DNA of 64,000 nucleotides from CALNZV01 sp942491115 (GCA_942491115.1 CALNZV010000007.1:248001-312000), one strand, 5' to 3'; positions 35,935-45,864 are shown, counted from the first letter of the stretch. Made by a program: numbers and translations. The notes: generated by a model from the sequence alone, not told the origin.

Positions 35935-36984
35935 TCAGCCCAGTCGATGGTTGTCAATGCGATCGGCCATTCCCCCGAAGGCAAACTGCCGAACCCGGGG
36001 TTTATTGAAAAAATCATGGGGAAAACCCAGATCGATTCGGCTGGCTGTGTTGAGTTGGGCCATGTGATGGTCATCGATGTCGACGTCCACCGAGGTCAAG
36101 TTGTCCTCGAGTTGTGACAGACGGCGGGCGCCGATAATCGGAATGATGACGCCGGGCTGTCTGCGCAGCCATGACAGGGCCACTTGTGCCGTCGTGCAGC
36201 CCAAATCGCGGGCGACCGTCATGACGGCATCGACAATAGCCCGCTTGCGCTGGTCGATGACGGCAATCGCCTTCATCGAGGGGTGGTCGAACCGTCGGTC
36301 GCTGTCAGTCTCTTTTTTATCAGCATATTTCCCGGTCAGGATACCGCCCGCCAGGGGTGACCATGCGGTGATGGCGAGATCCAGGGCCCTTGCCATTGGC
36401 ACCAACTCCCGCTCGGGCGTCCGTTCGATCAGGCTGTATTCGATCTGCAACCCGACGAAGGAAGACCACCCCCTCAGCTCCGCCAGCATGTTGGCTCTCG
36501 ATATCACCCAGGCGGGGGCATCGGATATGCCGATGTAGACGACTTTACCCTGGCTCACCAGATCGTCGAAGGCCCGCATCACCTCATCGACGGGGGTCGT
36601 AAAATCCCAGATATGGAGCCAGTAGAGATCGATGTAGTCCGTTTTCAGACGACGCAGGCTGGCCTCGACGGATTGCATCATGTTTTTCCGGTGGTTGCCA
36701 CCGGCATTGGGATCCTTTCCCGGCGGGGCGTTGGTATATTTGGTGGCCAGGACCATCTCATCCCGATGCCCGGCCATGAACTCGCCAAGAAAGGCTTCGC
36801 TGACACCGTTGGTGTACAGATCGGCCGTATCGATAAAATTGCCACCGGCATCTACATATCGGTCGTAAATCCGGCGGCTGTCAGCTTTTGTCGACCCCCA
36901 GCCCCAATCGTCGCCGAAGGTCATCGCTCCCAGGCAGACTTCGGAAACCCTCAGGCCGCTGCGGCCGAGCAGTTTGTACCTCAT
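35935..36984 (-). CDS. Aldo/keto reductase
   Basis: The 349-residue cytoplasmic NADPH-dependent oxidoreductase has the catalytic tetrad visible: Asp/Tyr in FIDTADLY, Lys in VLATKYT and His in LYWLHIWD. NADPH-site segments TAWSPLAGG and IIPIIGARRLSQLEDN are typical of the YajO/Gpr subgroup. The substrate is not predictable. Confidence 0.9.
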   Translation of the reverse strand: MRYKLLGRSGLRVSEVCLGAMTFGDDWGWGSTKADSRRIYDRYVDAGGNFIDTADLYTNGVSEAFLGEFMAGHRDEMVLATKYTNAPPGKDPNAGGNHRKNMMQSVEASLRRLKTDYIDLYWLHIWDFTTPVDEVMRAFDDLVSQGKVVYIGISDAPAWVISRANMLAELRGWSSFVGLQIEYSLIERTPERELVPMARALDLAITAWSPLAGGILTGKYADKKETDSDRRFDHPSMKAIAVIDQRKRAIVDAVMTVARDLGCTTAQVALSWLRRQPGVIIPIIGARRLSQLEDNLTSVDVDIDDHHMAQLNTASRIDLGFPHDFFNKPRVRQFAFGGMADRIDNHRLG

Positions 36985-37323
36985 CGGCTGACCTTTCTTA
37001 TTTGCGGTGTTGAAGTATCTTCCCGTCTGGGTCCGGGCGGCCCATTGGCCTCCGATACGAACCTTCTGGAGCTTTTAGGATGACCGGATTCCTCTATGCC
37101 GTCAATGGCTCAACACAAACTGAATCCATCAGTAAATATGGGCATTCACGACCCATCGTAAAGGGCACCCACCGATGGGGCGCGGTTATCGTCCCCGCCA
37201 AATGCGAGTGGGACAATGGGTCAGTCATACCATGTCGCCATGTAGTGGAAATGAAGAAGCGTCGATCCGGATAGAGACGGCGAGCCGCACTCTGAGCCTC
37301 AAGGCGAGGAAGCGGCCCCTATA
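36985..37323. other. Intergenic region upstream of the aldo/keto reductase
   Basis: This 339-base stretch lies between the aldo/keto reductase start and the nitroreductase end. It holds no convincing gene, promoter or terminator; the plus-strand frame at 37080-37274 has no recognisable similarity. Confidence 0.4.
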
Positions 37324-37842
37324 CTAGTCCTTCCGCCACCGCTCCCTGTGAACCCGATCGGCCCTGTATCGACGCTCCGATGTCGGATTTTCGGCCGGAT
37401 GACCGATGACAAGAAGGCCTAAAGGAACCACATGCTCGGGCAGCCCGACGAGGGATTGAAACCCCCGCACCCGGTCTTCCAGGGGATAGATCCCCGTCCA
37501 TACCGAACCCAGTCCCATAGCGTGAGCGGTCAAGAGCATGTTCTGGATGGCAGCCGAACAGTCCTGAACCCAAAACCCTTGAAATTTCTCGAGGGAAAGA
37601 TCACCACAGACCAGGATGCTTACTGGTGCCCTCTTGGCCATGGCCGCATAGGGATTGATGGCACCGGCGGCCTCGAGGGTATTTCGGTCCCGGATTACCA
37701 CGAACTGCCAAGGCTGAGCATTGCCGGCGCTGGGGGCCATCATGGCGGCATCGAGAATGCGGTCAAGGGCATCCTCTGACACCTCAAGGTCGGAAAACTT
37801 TCGAATACTTCGGCGGTGTTGAATAGCGTCGAACACATCCAT
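37324..37842 (-). CDS. Nitroreductase family protein
   Basis: The 172-residue FMN-dependent NAD(P)H oxidoreductase has the family N-terminus AIQHRRSIRKFSD, the FMN-contact segment MMAPSAGNAQPWQFVVI and C-terminal PLGLLVIGHP. The small size matches the group that reduces nitro compounds or quinones. The ATG at 37842 follows an aaagga site; a longer start adds 12 unlikely residues. Confidence 0.9.
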   Translation of the reverse strand: MDVFDAIQHRRSIRKFSDLEVSEDALDRILDAAMMAPSAGNAQPWQFVVIRDRNTLEAAGAINPYAAMAKRAPVSILVCGDLSLEKFQGFWVQDCSAAIQNMLLTAHAMGLGSVWTGIYPLEDRVRGFQSLVGLPEHVVPLGLLVIGHPAENPTSERRYRADRVHRERWRKD

Positions 37843-37893
37843 CGTCTTCAGATCCTTTCCACAGGTGGAGGACCCCATCCCGGACCCGCCGTC

Positions 37894-38607
37894 TCAGGTC
37901 GGCTGTCTGGAGGGCATGACCAGCAATCGGGGAATGACTACATCTTGAGGCTGCTCCAATATGAATTGGATGCAACAAGCGACCGCATCAGCAGGGATCA
38001 TCCCTTCCTCCGGAGAAAACCGCTGCTCGGGCTTCCAGTGATCGAAGAGATGGGTCTGGGTGCGTCCGGGCTCAACACAAGCCACCCTGACACCGGTGCC
38101 GGCAAGTTCCATGCGAAGGGCGTCCGAGAATGCCTCGACGGCGAATTTGGTGGCGTTATAGGCGCCGATGTTCTTGAAGGTCTTGAGCCCGGCGAAGCTG
38201 GATGTGTTGACCAGGAAGCCGCTCCCCTGCGTTTTGAAGACCCTTAGTACCGTATAGCTGGCCCTGACCAGTGCTTCGACATTGAGACGGATCATTCGGC
38301 AGACCGCATCGATGTCCACCTCGTCCACCGTCCCGATGTGCATCACACCGGCGTTGTTGAAAAACACATCCAACCGGCCGTAGGCGGAAAAAGCGGTATC
38401 GATGATCCGGTCGGGCATGGCGGGATCGGTCATATCGCCAGGGCATGTGACCGCCGCCGGAACCTGTGAAGCGATGGCATCAAGTTTGGATTCAGAGCGG
38501 GCCGATAAAACGCATTTCATACCGGATCGCCCCAGGCGCATCGCCGTCGCCTCCCCGATACCGGCGCTGGCGCCGGTGATGGCGATCACCTTTCCTTTCA
38601 GTTCCAT
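37894..38607 (-). CDS. Short-chain dehydrogenase/reductase
   Basis: The 237-residue Rossmann-fold oxidoreductase has the cofactor loop TGASAGIGEA, NNAGVM, catalytic serine in VNTSSF and Y-x3-K in YNATKFA. The start at 38607 is preceded by caggagg. It is a classical SDR of unknown substrate and is followed by the nitroreductase gene on the same strand after 51 bases. Confidence 0.9.
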   Translation of the reverse strand: MELKGKVIAITGASAGIGEATAMRLGRSGMKCVLSARSESKLDAIASQVPAAVTCPGDMTDPAMPDRIIDTAFSAYGRLDVFFNNAGVMHIGTVDEVDIDAVCRMIRLNVEALVRASYTVLRVFKTQGSGFLVNTSSFAGLKTFKNIGAYNATKFAVEAFSDALRMELAGTGVRVACVEPGRTQTHLFDHWKPEQRFSPEEGMIPADAVACCIQFILEQPQDVVIPRLLVMPSRQPT

Positions 38608-38815
38608 GGCGGATACCTCCTGCTCTGGTATGGTTGCCGGCAATGAGGCGGGTCGACAGAAACGAGGGGAGGATCATCCGGTCACAGGGCAGCCGTTGGG
38701 TCGAACCGCCGGGGGTGGCGACCACTGAAGGTCCACGGATTCCTCCCTCGAGTAGAGTGTCGGATCGCTGGGAGCCGGCCCCCACGCTCGATGGGCAATT
38801 CCATAACAAAGCGAT

Positions 38816-40840
38816 TCAGCTGTCCCGCCCCCCGTCCGTTTCGCTTTGAGTCAAACGGGTGAGAGCGCTGTGGGCCTCTTCGGAACTCTCGTAGATATGG
38901 GAGGCGACTTCGCGTTTTTCCAGCTCATCGCCGAGCTTCATGCGTAAAAATGCACTGGTCGTGTACCGGGTGACGCCTGAATAATATCGATCGCAGAGCC
39001 GTTTAACCATCTCCGTGTATGGGGCCAACAACTCGCTGGTGATTGAAAAATTGTCGTAGTTGACGATCGTGTAGACCTTCTTTTCCAGCGGAGATAGAAT
39101 GCTCCCCACCATCTGTTCCACATCGTCGATCTCCTGGTGGCTCCTGATCTTATACCCCTCGAAGTTCACAAAGAACAGATTGTCTGGAGCCGAATAGGTC
39201 AGCCGGTCCTCGAGACCGATGGCGCTGATGTCTTCCTTCAGGCCCATGGGTTCCGGCCTGAATATGCGCGAGTCCATCAGGGGCAGCGGATCCCGGACGA
39301 TGGGCGTAAAATCCATCCGATCCAAAACGTCCTTTTGCAGGTCCACGCCGGGCGCAATTTCCACCAGTTCCATCCCCTTATCGGTCAGCGACATGACGCA
39401 GCGCTCGGTAATGTAGACAACGGGCTGGCGTTTTCTGACCGCGTATTCTCCACTGAAGGTAATGTGCTCCACCGCATCGACAAATTTTTTGGCTTTTCCC
39501 TCGGAAGCGATGACCAGGCGTCCGTCGTCGACAGCCGTTTCAAGTCCGACGGCCGTGAAGGTGCCCACAAAAACCACCTTCTTCGCATTCTGGCTGATAT
39601 TGATGAATCCGCCGGCACCCGCCAGCTTCGGACCGAATTTACTAACATTGAGATTTCCGGCCCGGTCCGCCTGGGCAAGCCCTAAAAACGCCAGATCCAA
39701 TCCGCCGCCGTCGTAAAAATCGAACTGGGCGGGCTGGTCGATCAATGCCTCCGTATTGATGGCCGCGCCGAAATTGAGTCCTCCGGCCGGCAACCCCCCG
39801 ATCACCCCCGGTTCGGCGGTAAGGGTCATGAGATCAAGGATTTTCTCTTCGTTGGCGATCACTGAAATCCCCTCGGGCATTCCGATGCCCAGGTTGACCA
39901 CGCTGTTGGGCTGGAGTTCGAAGGCGGCTCGCCTGGCAATGATCTTCCGGCTGTCCAGGGCCATGGGCTCGAGGCTCTGGGTCGGTATGCGCACCTCGCA
40001 ACTGAAGGAGGGATTGTATTGGGTCCCGAAAGTCTGCCAGTGGTTCTCGGGTTTTGAGGTGATGACGCAGTCGACCATGATTCCCGGAATCTTGACCTGA
40101 CGGGCGTTCAGGGTACCGCTTTCGGCGATCCGCTCCACCTGAACGATCACCATGCCGCCACTGTTGCGGGCGGCGGTAGCGATGGCAAGCGCCTCCAAGA
40201 CCAGCGCCTCCCTTTCCATGGTGATGTTACCGTCGGTATCCGCCGTGGTTCCCCTCAATATCGCCACATTGATAGGAAAGGTCCGGTAGGCCAGATACTC
40301 TTCGCCATCGAAGTGAATCAGTTCCACCAGATCCTCGGTGGTGATGGGATTGATTTTCCCACCTCCGTTACGTGGGTCCACGAAGGTCCCGAGTCCGACC
40401 GAGGTGATGGTCCGAGGTTTTCCGGCCGCGATATCCCGAAACAGATGGGATATCACCCCCTGGGGAAGGTTGTAGGCCTCGATCCGACCCTCGACAGCCA
40501 TCCGCTGAAGTTTGGGAACCAGCCCCCAATGCCCACCAACCACCCGTTTGACCAACCCCTCATGGCCAAAGTGGTTGAGTCCCCTCTCTTTTCCATCCCC
40601 CTGACCGGCCGCATAAACAAGGGTCAGATCCCGGGGACGGTTGTGCGTTTTGAAGTAGTTCTCGATGGCAATGGCCACTTCCTCCGGAAATCCGGTGCCG
40701 ACGAAACCGCCGGTGGCGATAGTGTCGCCGCTTCGTATGAGTTGAACCGCATCCTCGGTGGAAACAACCTTACCCTTTTTGGAACGGTCCGGTGGAAGCT
40801 GGGACAGCATTGGGTGCTGATGAACGTCTTGCTGATTCAT
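38816..40840 (-). CDS. Family I acyl-CoA:carboxylate CoA-transferase with C-terminal extension
   Basis: The 674-residue product is related to acetate/propionate CoA-transferases (YdiF type), moving CoA between short-chain acyl groups. The two halves are joined: an N-terminal alpha-like half (TGGFVGTGFPEEV, LVYAAGQGDG) and a beta-like half (VNLGIGMPEGI, then LTAEPGVIGGLPAGG carrying the expected catalytic glutamate, and FYDGGGLDLAFLG). After LMDSRIF, where YdiF normally ends, about 140 more residues follow. The start has a ggaggtc ribosome-binding site at 40840. Confidence 0.88.
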   Translation of the reverse strand: MNQQDVHQHPMLSQLPPDRSKKGKVVSTEDAVQLIRSGDTIATGGFVGTGFPEEVAIAIENYFKTHNRPRDLTLVYAAGQGDGKERGLNHFGHEGLVKRVVGGHWGLVPKLQRMAVEGRIEAYNLPQGVISHLFRDIAAGKPRTITSVGLGTFVDPRNGGGKINPITTEDLVELIHFDGEEYLAYRTFPINVAILRGTTADTDGNITMEREALVLEALAIATAARNSGGMVIVQVERIAESGTLNARQVKIPGIMVDCVITSKPENHWQTFGTQYNPSFSCEVRIPTQSLEPMALDSRKIIARRAAFELQPNSVVNLGIGMPEGISVIANEEKILDLMTLTAEPGVIGGLPAGGLNFGAAINTEALIDQPAQFDFYDGGGLDLAFLGLAQADRAGNLNVSKFGPKLAGAGGFINISQNAKKVVFVGTFTAVGLETAVDDGRLVIASEGKAKKFVDAVEHITFSGEYAVRKRQPVVYITERCVMSLTDKGMELVEIAPGVDLQKDVLDRMDFTPIVRDPLPLMDSRIFRPEPMGLKEDISAIGLEDRLTYSAPDNLFFVNFEGYKIRSHQEIDDVEQMVGSILSPLEKKVYTIVNYDNFSITSELLAPYTEMVKRLCDRYYSGVTRYTTSAFLRMKLGDELEKREVASHIYESSEEAHSALTRLTQSETDGGRDS

Positions 40841-41214
40841 GAGATGACCTCCTGGTAACCCTATCAAGGTTGGCTGCCGTCGTCCCTCTGCATCCGACTG
40901 CCGGAGGACCACTCAGCCCATAGAAAAACCCCTCTCGGCACCCCGCCCGGTAACGCCCGGCTCATATCGGCGGTGTAGACTGTGCCGATACCCATCGCCC
41001 CAGAATTCCCGAAACCGTCGATGCCCGTCGCTACAATAATACCCTTGGGCCGATCACATCAAGTCCCAACAGGAGAAGATCGCGGTTGTCAACACGTATC
41101 TTCCCCGTCGACGGACACTGGAAAGGGCCGAGTTAGCCACTATGTTAGTAATAGTTGTCGTTCACAACAACCAGAGACCTCAATCCACAATCTTATCATG
41201 AAGGAGGACGCGAC
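40841..41214. other. Divergent intergenic region, CoA-transferase / SDR
   Basis: 374 bases between two divergent genes should hold both promoters, but no hexamer pair is clear. Nothing else is evident. Confidence 0.4.
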
Positions 41215-42000
41215 ATGCTGAATATCGAAAATGCCGTAGCGGTTATTACTGGCGGAGCCAGTGGAATCGGTCTGGAGGTGGCCAGGTATTGGGCTCGGCA
41301 AGGGGGAAAGCTGGTGCTGGCCGACGTGGCCGAAGACGCCCTGAAGAAGGCCGCTTCCGAACTCGATGCCGACCTGGTCACGGTGGCGGGAGACGTCACC
41401 AACGAAGAAGACTGCGCCCGCCTGGCCGATACGGCCATCGAGAAATTTGGGCAAATCAATCTCGTCGCCCCATTCGCCGGTATTATCATGGACGGCTTGA
41501 TGGTGGCAACCGATCGAGACACCGGAAAAGTCAGCAAAAAAATGTCTCTCGAACAGTTTCAGAAAGTGATCGATATCAACCTAACCGGCGTCTTCCTCAC
41601 CGTCAGGGAGTGTGCCCAGCGCATGATCGACCACGACTGCAGAGGATTGATCTGCCTGGTATCTTCCACGGGATCGTTGGGCACCGCCGGTCAGCTCAAC
41701 TACTCCTCCACCAAGGCTGCCATGTCCGTGATGCCGAAAGTCATCACGGCGGAATTCTTCCGGCGCAACCTGTCCGGCAGAATTCGCGCCGTGGCCATCG
41801 CTCCGGGCTATGTGGGCACCCCTATGGTTAAGAACATGAACCAGAAGGCCTTGGACAAAATCCTAAATGAGATCCCTATCGGTCGGCTGGTGGAGCCAGA
41901 AGAAGTGGCCTCCCTGGTCGGCGAACTCTACCGGAACGAAGCCTTGGCGGGAGACACGTTTTTTATCCACGGCGGACTTCGCCTGGGGTCCAGGGGGTAA
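41215..42000 (+). CDS. Short-chain dehydrogenase/reductase (FabG/HSD-like)
   Basis: The 261-residue SDR has the NAD(P) loop TGGASGIGLE, serine in LVSSTGS and the active-site Y-x3-K in NYSSTKAA, followed by IAPGYVGTPM. It resembles 3-oxoacyl-ACP reductases and 3-hydroxyacyl-CoA dehydrogenases; the divergent CoA-transferase makes an acyl-CoA substrate plausible. The start at 41215 follows a strong aaggagg ribosome-binding site. Confidence 0.9.
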   Translation: MLNIENAVAVITGGASGIGLEVARYWARQGGKLVLADVAEDALKKAASELDADLVTVAGDVTNEEDCARLADTAIEKFGQINLVAPFAGIIMDGLMVATDRDTGKVSKKMSLEQFQKVIDINLTGVFLTVRECAQRMIDHDCRGLICLVSSTGSLGTAGQLNYSSTKAAMSVMPKVITAEFFRRNLSGRIRAVAIAPGYVGTPMVKNMNQKALDKILNEIPIGRLVEPEEVASLVGELYRNEALAGDTFFIHGGLRLGSRG

Positions 42001-42123
42001 CCCCTGACATCCCCGCGTTGCCGGCATCTGAATCGTCCTCTTCCATCCCGCATCCCCTTCCGGCCTCCGTTCGGTCGGAGGGGGAAGGGAGGTGCACTTA
42101 CCGTCGCTCCCGCCCGCGGCCGG

Positions 42124-42837
42124 TCACGGGGATGTCGATGACTCCGACTGGGATTCGAAACCCTTGTCGGCAGGGAGATTGTTTCGGTCCATGGCTATGT
42201 TGGCCAGCCGATCGCAGCGCTCGTTCAAATCGATGCCGGAATGGCCTTTCACCTTAATAAACACGACATCGTGGATGTCGCACAATGCCAAGAGCCGGCG
42301 CCAGAGGTCAGGGTTCAACGCCGGCTTGCCGTCCGCCTTTTTCCAGTGGCGGGCTCTCCAGTTTCTGGCCCACCCTTTGGTCATGGCATTGACGACGTAG
42401 GCGGAGTCCGAATGAAGCGCCACGCGCTCTGGGGACGACAGGTGCTCCAGGGCCGAAATGCAGGCCATGAGTTCCATTCGGTTGTTGGTGGTATAGCGGA
42501 ACCCGCCGGATCGCTCCTCGTTGCCCCCAGGCCGGACGATGACGGCACCGTAGCCGCCTGGGCCTGGATTGCCCCGGGCCCCGCCGTCGGTATAGACGAT
42601 GAGACGACCGGTGACGTCCTCCGCCCCGGATGCTGCCGCCTGCCTGGCGCGGCCGGTCTCAACCGGGGCCTCGTCACCCCGGACGAAAGCCTCGGCCTCG
42701 ACCCGGGTGCCAAAGCCTTTGTATCGAGCCCCTGGGTACCCTCGAACCAGTTCGGCGGTTGTCGCCCAATCCGTAAAAACGCCCGTTCGCCGGCCTCGGG
42801 CAACGGCATAGTATTTTTTCTTTTTAGCTGAGGCCAT
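42124..42837 (-). CDS. rnhA: Ribonuclease HI with N-terminal viroplasmin-like domain
   Basis: The 237-residue product degrades RNA in RNA:DNA hybrids. Residues ~5-52 form a viroplasmin/RNase H1 N-terminal domain (YYAVARGRRTGVFTDWATTAE). The catalytic domain has all four acidic residues: D in YTDGGARGNPGPGG, E in NRMELMA, D in LHSDSAYV and D in NERCDRLAN. The ATG at 42837 gives the typical MASAKKKKYYAV start. Confidence 0.93.
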   Translation of the reverse strand: MASAKKKKYYAVARGRRTGVFTDWATTAELVRGYPGARYKGFGTRVEAEAFVRGDEAPVETGRARQAAASGAEDVTGRLIVYTDGGARGNPGPGGYGAVIVRPGGNEERSGGFRYTTNNRMELMACISALEHLSSPERVALHSDSAYVVNAMTKGWARNWRARHWKKADGKPALNPDLWRRLLALCDIHDVVFIKVKGHSGIDLNERCDRLANIAMDRNNLPADKGFESQSESSTSP

Positions 42838-42901
42838 CGTGGGAATCCATTCGGCGGATGTCGGGATCCCGGGGCGGCAACTGCCGCCCTCGTCACCGGG
42901 A

Positions 42902-43090
42902 TCAGTTGGTGTCCCGGGCAAGGGCGCTGAATGGGACAATCCCATCGAAAAAGTCCCTCGGCCTCGTCTCCGGGCAGGTCCGGGGATCGTCGCATTCCGG
43001 GCAGGCGACAGCTGGTATGGGCTCTCCCCTCAAGACCACCCGCTCGAAAGAAAGGCCGCACCCCCGGCACAGGTATTCAATCATTGGCAT
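42902..43090 (-). CDS. FmdB-like zinc-ribbon protein
   Basis: The 62-residue protein has the FmdB zinc ribbon: YLCRGCG near the start and ACPECD about 20 residues later. Its role is unknown; FmdB-type proteins are often called putative regulators. It has no clear ribosome-binding site and overlaps in position the decayed phosphonate locus downstream frame, so confidence is moderate. Confidence 0.65.
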   Translation of the reverse strand: MPMIEYLCRGCGLSFERVVLRGEPIPAVACPECDDPRTCPETRPRDFFDGIVPFSALARDTN

Positions 43091-43165
43091 GGCAGGTGCT
43101 ATACCCGAGACATGGCGGGGCCGTCAACCGCCCTGAGATGGCCCTGTCGCCCGGACGATAGGCAC

Positions 43166-43825
43166 CTAAATGCATCGCTTTCTCAAAAAGGAACTGCCCA
43201 GGTCCACCAGGCTGACAGTGCCCACGATGACGATGAGCATGGCAGCCGTTGAACCATATTGGAATCCCCTGATCGCATCCCAGAGAAGCATGCCGATACC
43301 GCCGGCGCCCACCATCCCCACAACGCTTGCAGAGCGGACATTGACCTCGAATCGGTATAGGGAATAGGAAATCCAAAGGGGCAGGACGCGGAATGACGCC
43401 GTAGACGATGTCTTCGAACACCGTGGCTCCTGTTGCCCTGATCCCCTCCACTGGACGGGGATCGATGGCTTCAACCGCCTCAGAGAAAAGTTTGGAAAGG
43501 GTTCCGGTGGTGTGGACGAACAAGGCGAGAGTACCGGCCATGGGCCCCAGTCCTGCCGCGGCGATGAACAGCATGGCAAAGATCATCTCATTGATGGCCC
43601 GCGCTGCATCCATAAGGCGGCGCACCGGCTGATAGATGATAGCGGGGACAATATTGGACGCCGACAACAGACCGAAGGGGACCGAATTGCAACCATCTCT
43701 CCCTTGCCAATCGCTATACTGACCCCATTCAGGGCCTTTTGGGAGTCAAGGGTCTTGCTGAGAGTTTCGATCTCGACCGCTGGCAATTCCGCAGAAGATG
43801 GATGCAGAACAAGATTCCCCTGCAT
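43166..43825 (-). pseudogene. Phosphonate ABC transporter remnant: phnC start joined to phnE end, frameshifted
   Basis: From 43825 the minus strand encodes the start of a PhnC-like ATPase (VEIETLSKTL, ALNGVSIAIGKGEMVAI, to about 43685) and then stops matching before the Walker A motif. From about 43680, in another frame, it encodes the C-terminal half of a PhnE-like permease (FGLLSASNIV, YQPVRRLMDAARAINE, GATVFEDIVYGVIPR). Near 43390 a further frame change leads to LPLWISYSLYRFEVNVR, GMVGAGGIGML and the normal end at 43166. So the rest of phnC, all of phnD and the start of phnE were lost by an internal deletion. The product cannot work as a transporter. Confidence 0.8.
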
Positions 43826-43968
43826 GTTGAACGCTGGTTGAGGTTAAGGTTCATTTTCTCCCTGCATTCTGTCGGGGTGGGATTGGGACCAGGTTAACAA
43901 AGGGTGTGAATTCGGATAGAATGGTATGTGTGGGCCGGGTCGAATGCCTCAGGGGTGGTCCGTGGACG

Positions 43969-44394
43969 TCATGGGCGGTGTCGCCCTTTTTCAAGGGGAA
44001 AGCGGCTGGCAGCGAATACGGCCGCCTGGTTACATAAGAAAGACATGAGGATCAAACCGGGGATGGCGGCAAGCACCCATCCGAATGAACGGGTCTCGCG
44101 AAACACCATAGAAATAGCGGCAATGGCGAAGACATAGAAGAACGTTCGACCGCCGTTTTCCACCATCACGTCCAGAAACGGAATCTTTTCCAGCATCGGC
44201 GGCCTGTTGGCGCGGTAGATGACGGCCAGGTCCGTGACCGCGTCTTCCTTGCCCGTTTCGGGGTCGTCGCCACCGGGAGCGGTTGCCATGACGATCCGGT
44301 TGAACCAGAAGTCGCACCCAAGGCTCAAAACGATCGAGACGACAGCAATGAAGGGTAGTATATCCATCATGGCTATCATACCCGATGGCGCCAC
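43969..44394 (-). CDS. Hypothetical membrane protein
   Basis: The 141-residue protein has three predicted hydrophobic helices (about residues 10-28, 83-98 and 104-128) and a soluble loop between the first and second. I recognise no family. Start codons at 44394 (GTG) or at the MMDIL methionines are possible; no strong ribosome-binding site decides it. It lies upstream of the phn remnant on the same strand. Confidence 0.6.
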   Translation of the reverse strand: MAPSGMIAMMDILPFIAVVSIVLSLGCDFWFNRIVMATAPGGDDPETGKEDAVTDLAVIYRANRPPMLEKIPFLDVMVENGGRTFFYVFAIAAISMVFRETRSFGWVLAAIPGLILMSFLCNQAAVFAASRFPLEKGRHRP

Positions 44395-44770
44395 TCTTAA
44401 TCAACGGGATAGAACAAACCATGAACTGCCACGACCCTGTGAAAAATCACCTTCCGGGGTCGTCGATCGGTTGCGGAGACCCGAAAACGGCATTAATATA
44501 ATACGTGATCGACGTTCCATTCGTCGATACCACTGGTTTGGAACTGTCGCCTCCAAACCTCATTCTACCCATGACGGGGGCAGGAGTCATCCTGCCCTCG
44601 TCTCATTATTTCCCAAGTTCAGCACGCCTGCAGGCCCCCGTTTCCAAGACCGAATATCGTCACCTGCTCCGCCACAGGCCAAAAAAACCAGTGATCGACT
44701 TGATCTATCGCCTCCTGAGGTGTTTAATCTGGCATCGGATATTTGACCCGACCCCAAACGAGGCCGACCG
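44395..44770. other. Intergenic region upstream of the K+ channel gene
   Basis: This 376-base gap has a perfect TATAAT at 44497-44502 but no -35 at a normal distance. Nothing else was recognised. Confidence 0.35.
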
Positions 44771-45772
44771 TTGGACAAACTCCAGCAAGCCGTCATCTCC
44801 GTTGCCCTGTCTATCGCCCTGCTGGCCCTGGGCTCCATCGGTTACATGGCCATCGAGGGATGGGCATTTCTGGATGCCCTCTACATGACGGTGATTACCC
44901 TGGCCACGGTGGGTTACGGCGAGGTTCAGATCGTCAGTCCCAAGGGGCGGATATTCACGATCATTCTCATCCTGTTGGGGGTGGGCTATTTTTTGTACGT
45001 GGTAAGCGGCATCATCCAATTTCTGGTCGAGGGTCGCATTCGGTCCGTACTGGGGAGACATAAATTGGATAAACAGATCAATAAATTGGACAACCATTAC
45101 ATCGTCTGCGGATATGGCCGAATGGGACGCGCGCTGACCCGCTTCCTGATTCAGCGCTACCTCAACGTGGTGGTGATCGAGCAGGACGAAAACCGAATTC
45201 CAACCATGAACAGTGACGGAATCCTGTATCTGGTGGGAAAGGCCACGGATGAAGACATCCTGTTCAAAGCCGGTATCGAGAGAGCCCGTGGACTTCTCAC
45301 CGTCGTCGGTTCCGATGCCGACAATGTATTTATGGTGTTGCTGGCACGCCAAATCAACCCGGACATTTTCATCGTTTCCCGGGCCATACAGAATTCAGCC
45401 AAGAAAACCCTCTTGGCCGCGGGAGCCAACAAAATCGTATCGCCCTATGACTTAGGGGCTCGGCGCATGGCCCACGCCATCCTGAGACCGACGGTCATCC
45501 AATTTCTTGAAATGGCCTTCGCCGATGACAGTGCCGACATTCAGGTAGAAGAAATCCCTGTTTTTGGGAAATCCCAACTGGCAAATCGGTCACTTGTCGA
45601 TACCGGCATCCGGAAATCCTTCGACGTCATCATTATCACTATCAAAAAAGCGGACGGTACCATGGTCTTCAATCCCGGTGCCGACACCCGACTTGAAAGC
45701 GAAGACACTCTGGTCGTTGTTGGCAAGGCGGCCAATATTCTCCAACTCAGCAAAACCCTGGCCGGCGGCTGA
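44771..45772 (+). CDS. Potassium channel with RCK (TrkA-N/TrkA-C) domains
   Basis: The 333-residue protein has two transmembrane helices (about 8-30 and 62-85) around a pore loop with the selectivity filter TVGYGE (near 46-51), like MthK-type channels. A cytoplasmic RCK/TrkA-N domain follows (YIVCGYGRMGRALTRFL, binding site for nucleotide or Ca2+-type ligands), and then a TrkA-C domain. The start is a TTG at 44771; no ATG gives the first helix. A strong terminator lies 60 bases after the stop. Confidence 0.92.
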   Translation: MDKLQQAVISVALSIALLALGSIGYMAIEGWAFLDALYMTVITLATVGYGEVQIVSPKGRIFTIILILLGVGYFLYVVSGIIQFLVEGRIRSVLGRHKLDKQINKLDNHYIVCGYGRMGRALTRFLIQRYLNVVVIEQDENRIPTMNSDGILYLVGKATDEDILFKAGIERARGLLTVVGSDADNVFMVLLARQINPDIFIVSRAIQNSAKKTLLAAGANKIVSPYDLGARRMAHAILRPTVIQFLEMAFADDSADIQVEEIPVFGKSQLANRSLVDTGIRKSFDVIIITIKKADGTMVFNPGADTRLESEDTLVVVGKAANILQLSKTLAGG

Positions 45773-45831
45773 TCGCCTCTCCCCTCTACCGCCCCTGCAG
45801 CACGTGGTTCGTTGGATGGCGGTGAACAATG

Positions 45832-45864
45832 AAGAAAGGCAGACCCAATTGGTCTGCCTTTCTT
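45832..45864. terminator. Bidirectional terminator hairpin
   Basis: AAGAAAGGCAGACC (45832-45845) and GGTCTGCCTTTCTT (45851-45864) form a perfect 14-base stem with a five-base loop, between the K+ channel gene and the convergent His-rich protein gene. Confidence 0.85.

Noticed and set aside
44497..44502. TATAAT box as promoter of the K+ channel gene
   Set aside because: The nearest TTG-type -35 (44471) is 20 bases away, and the gene starts 269 bases downstream.
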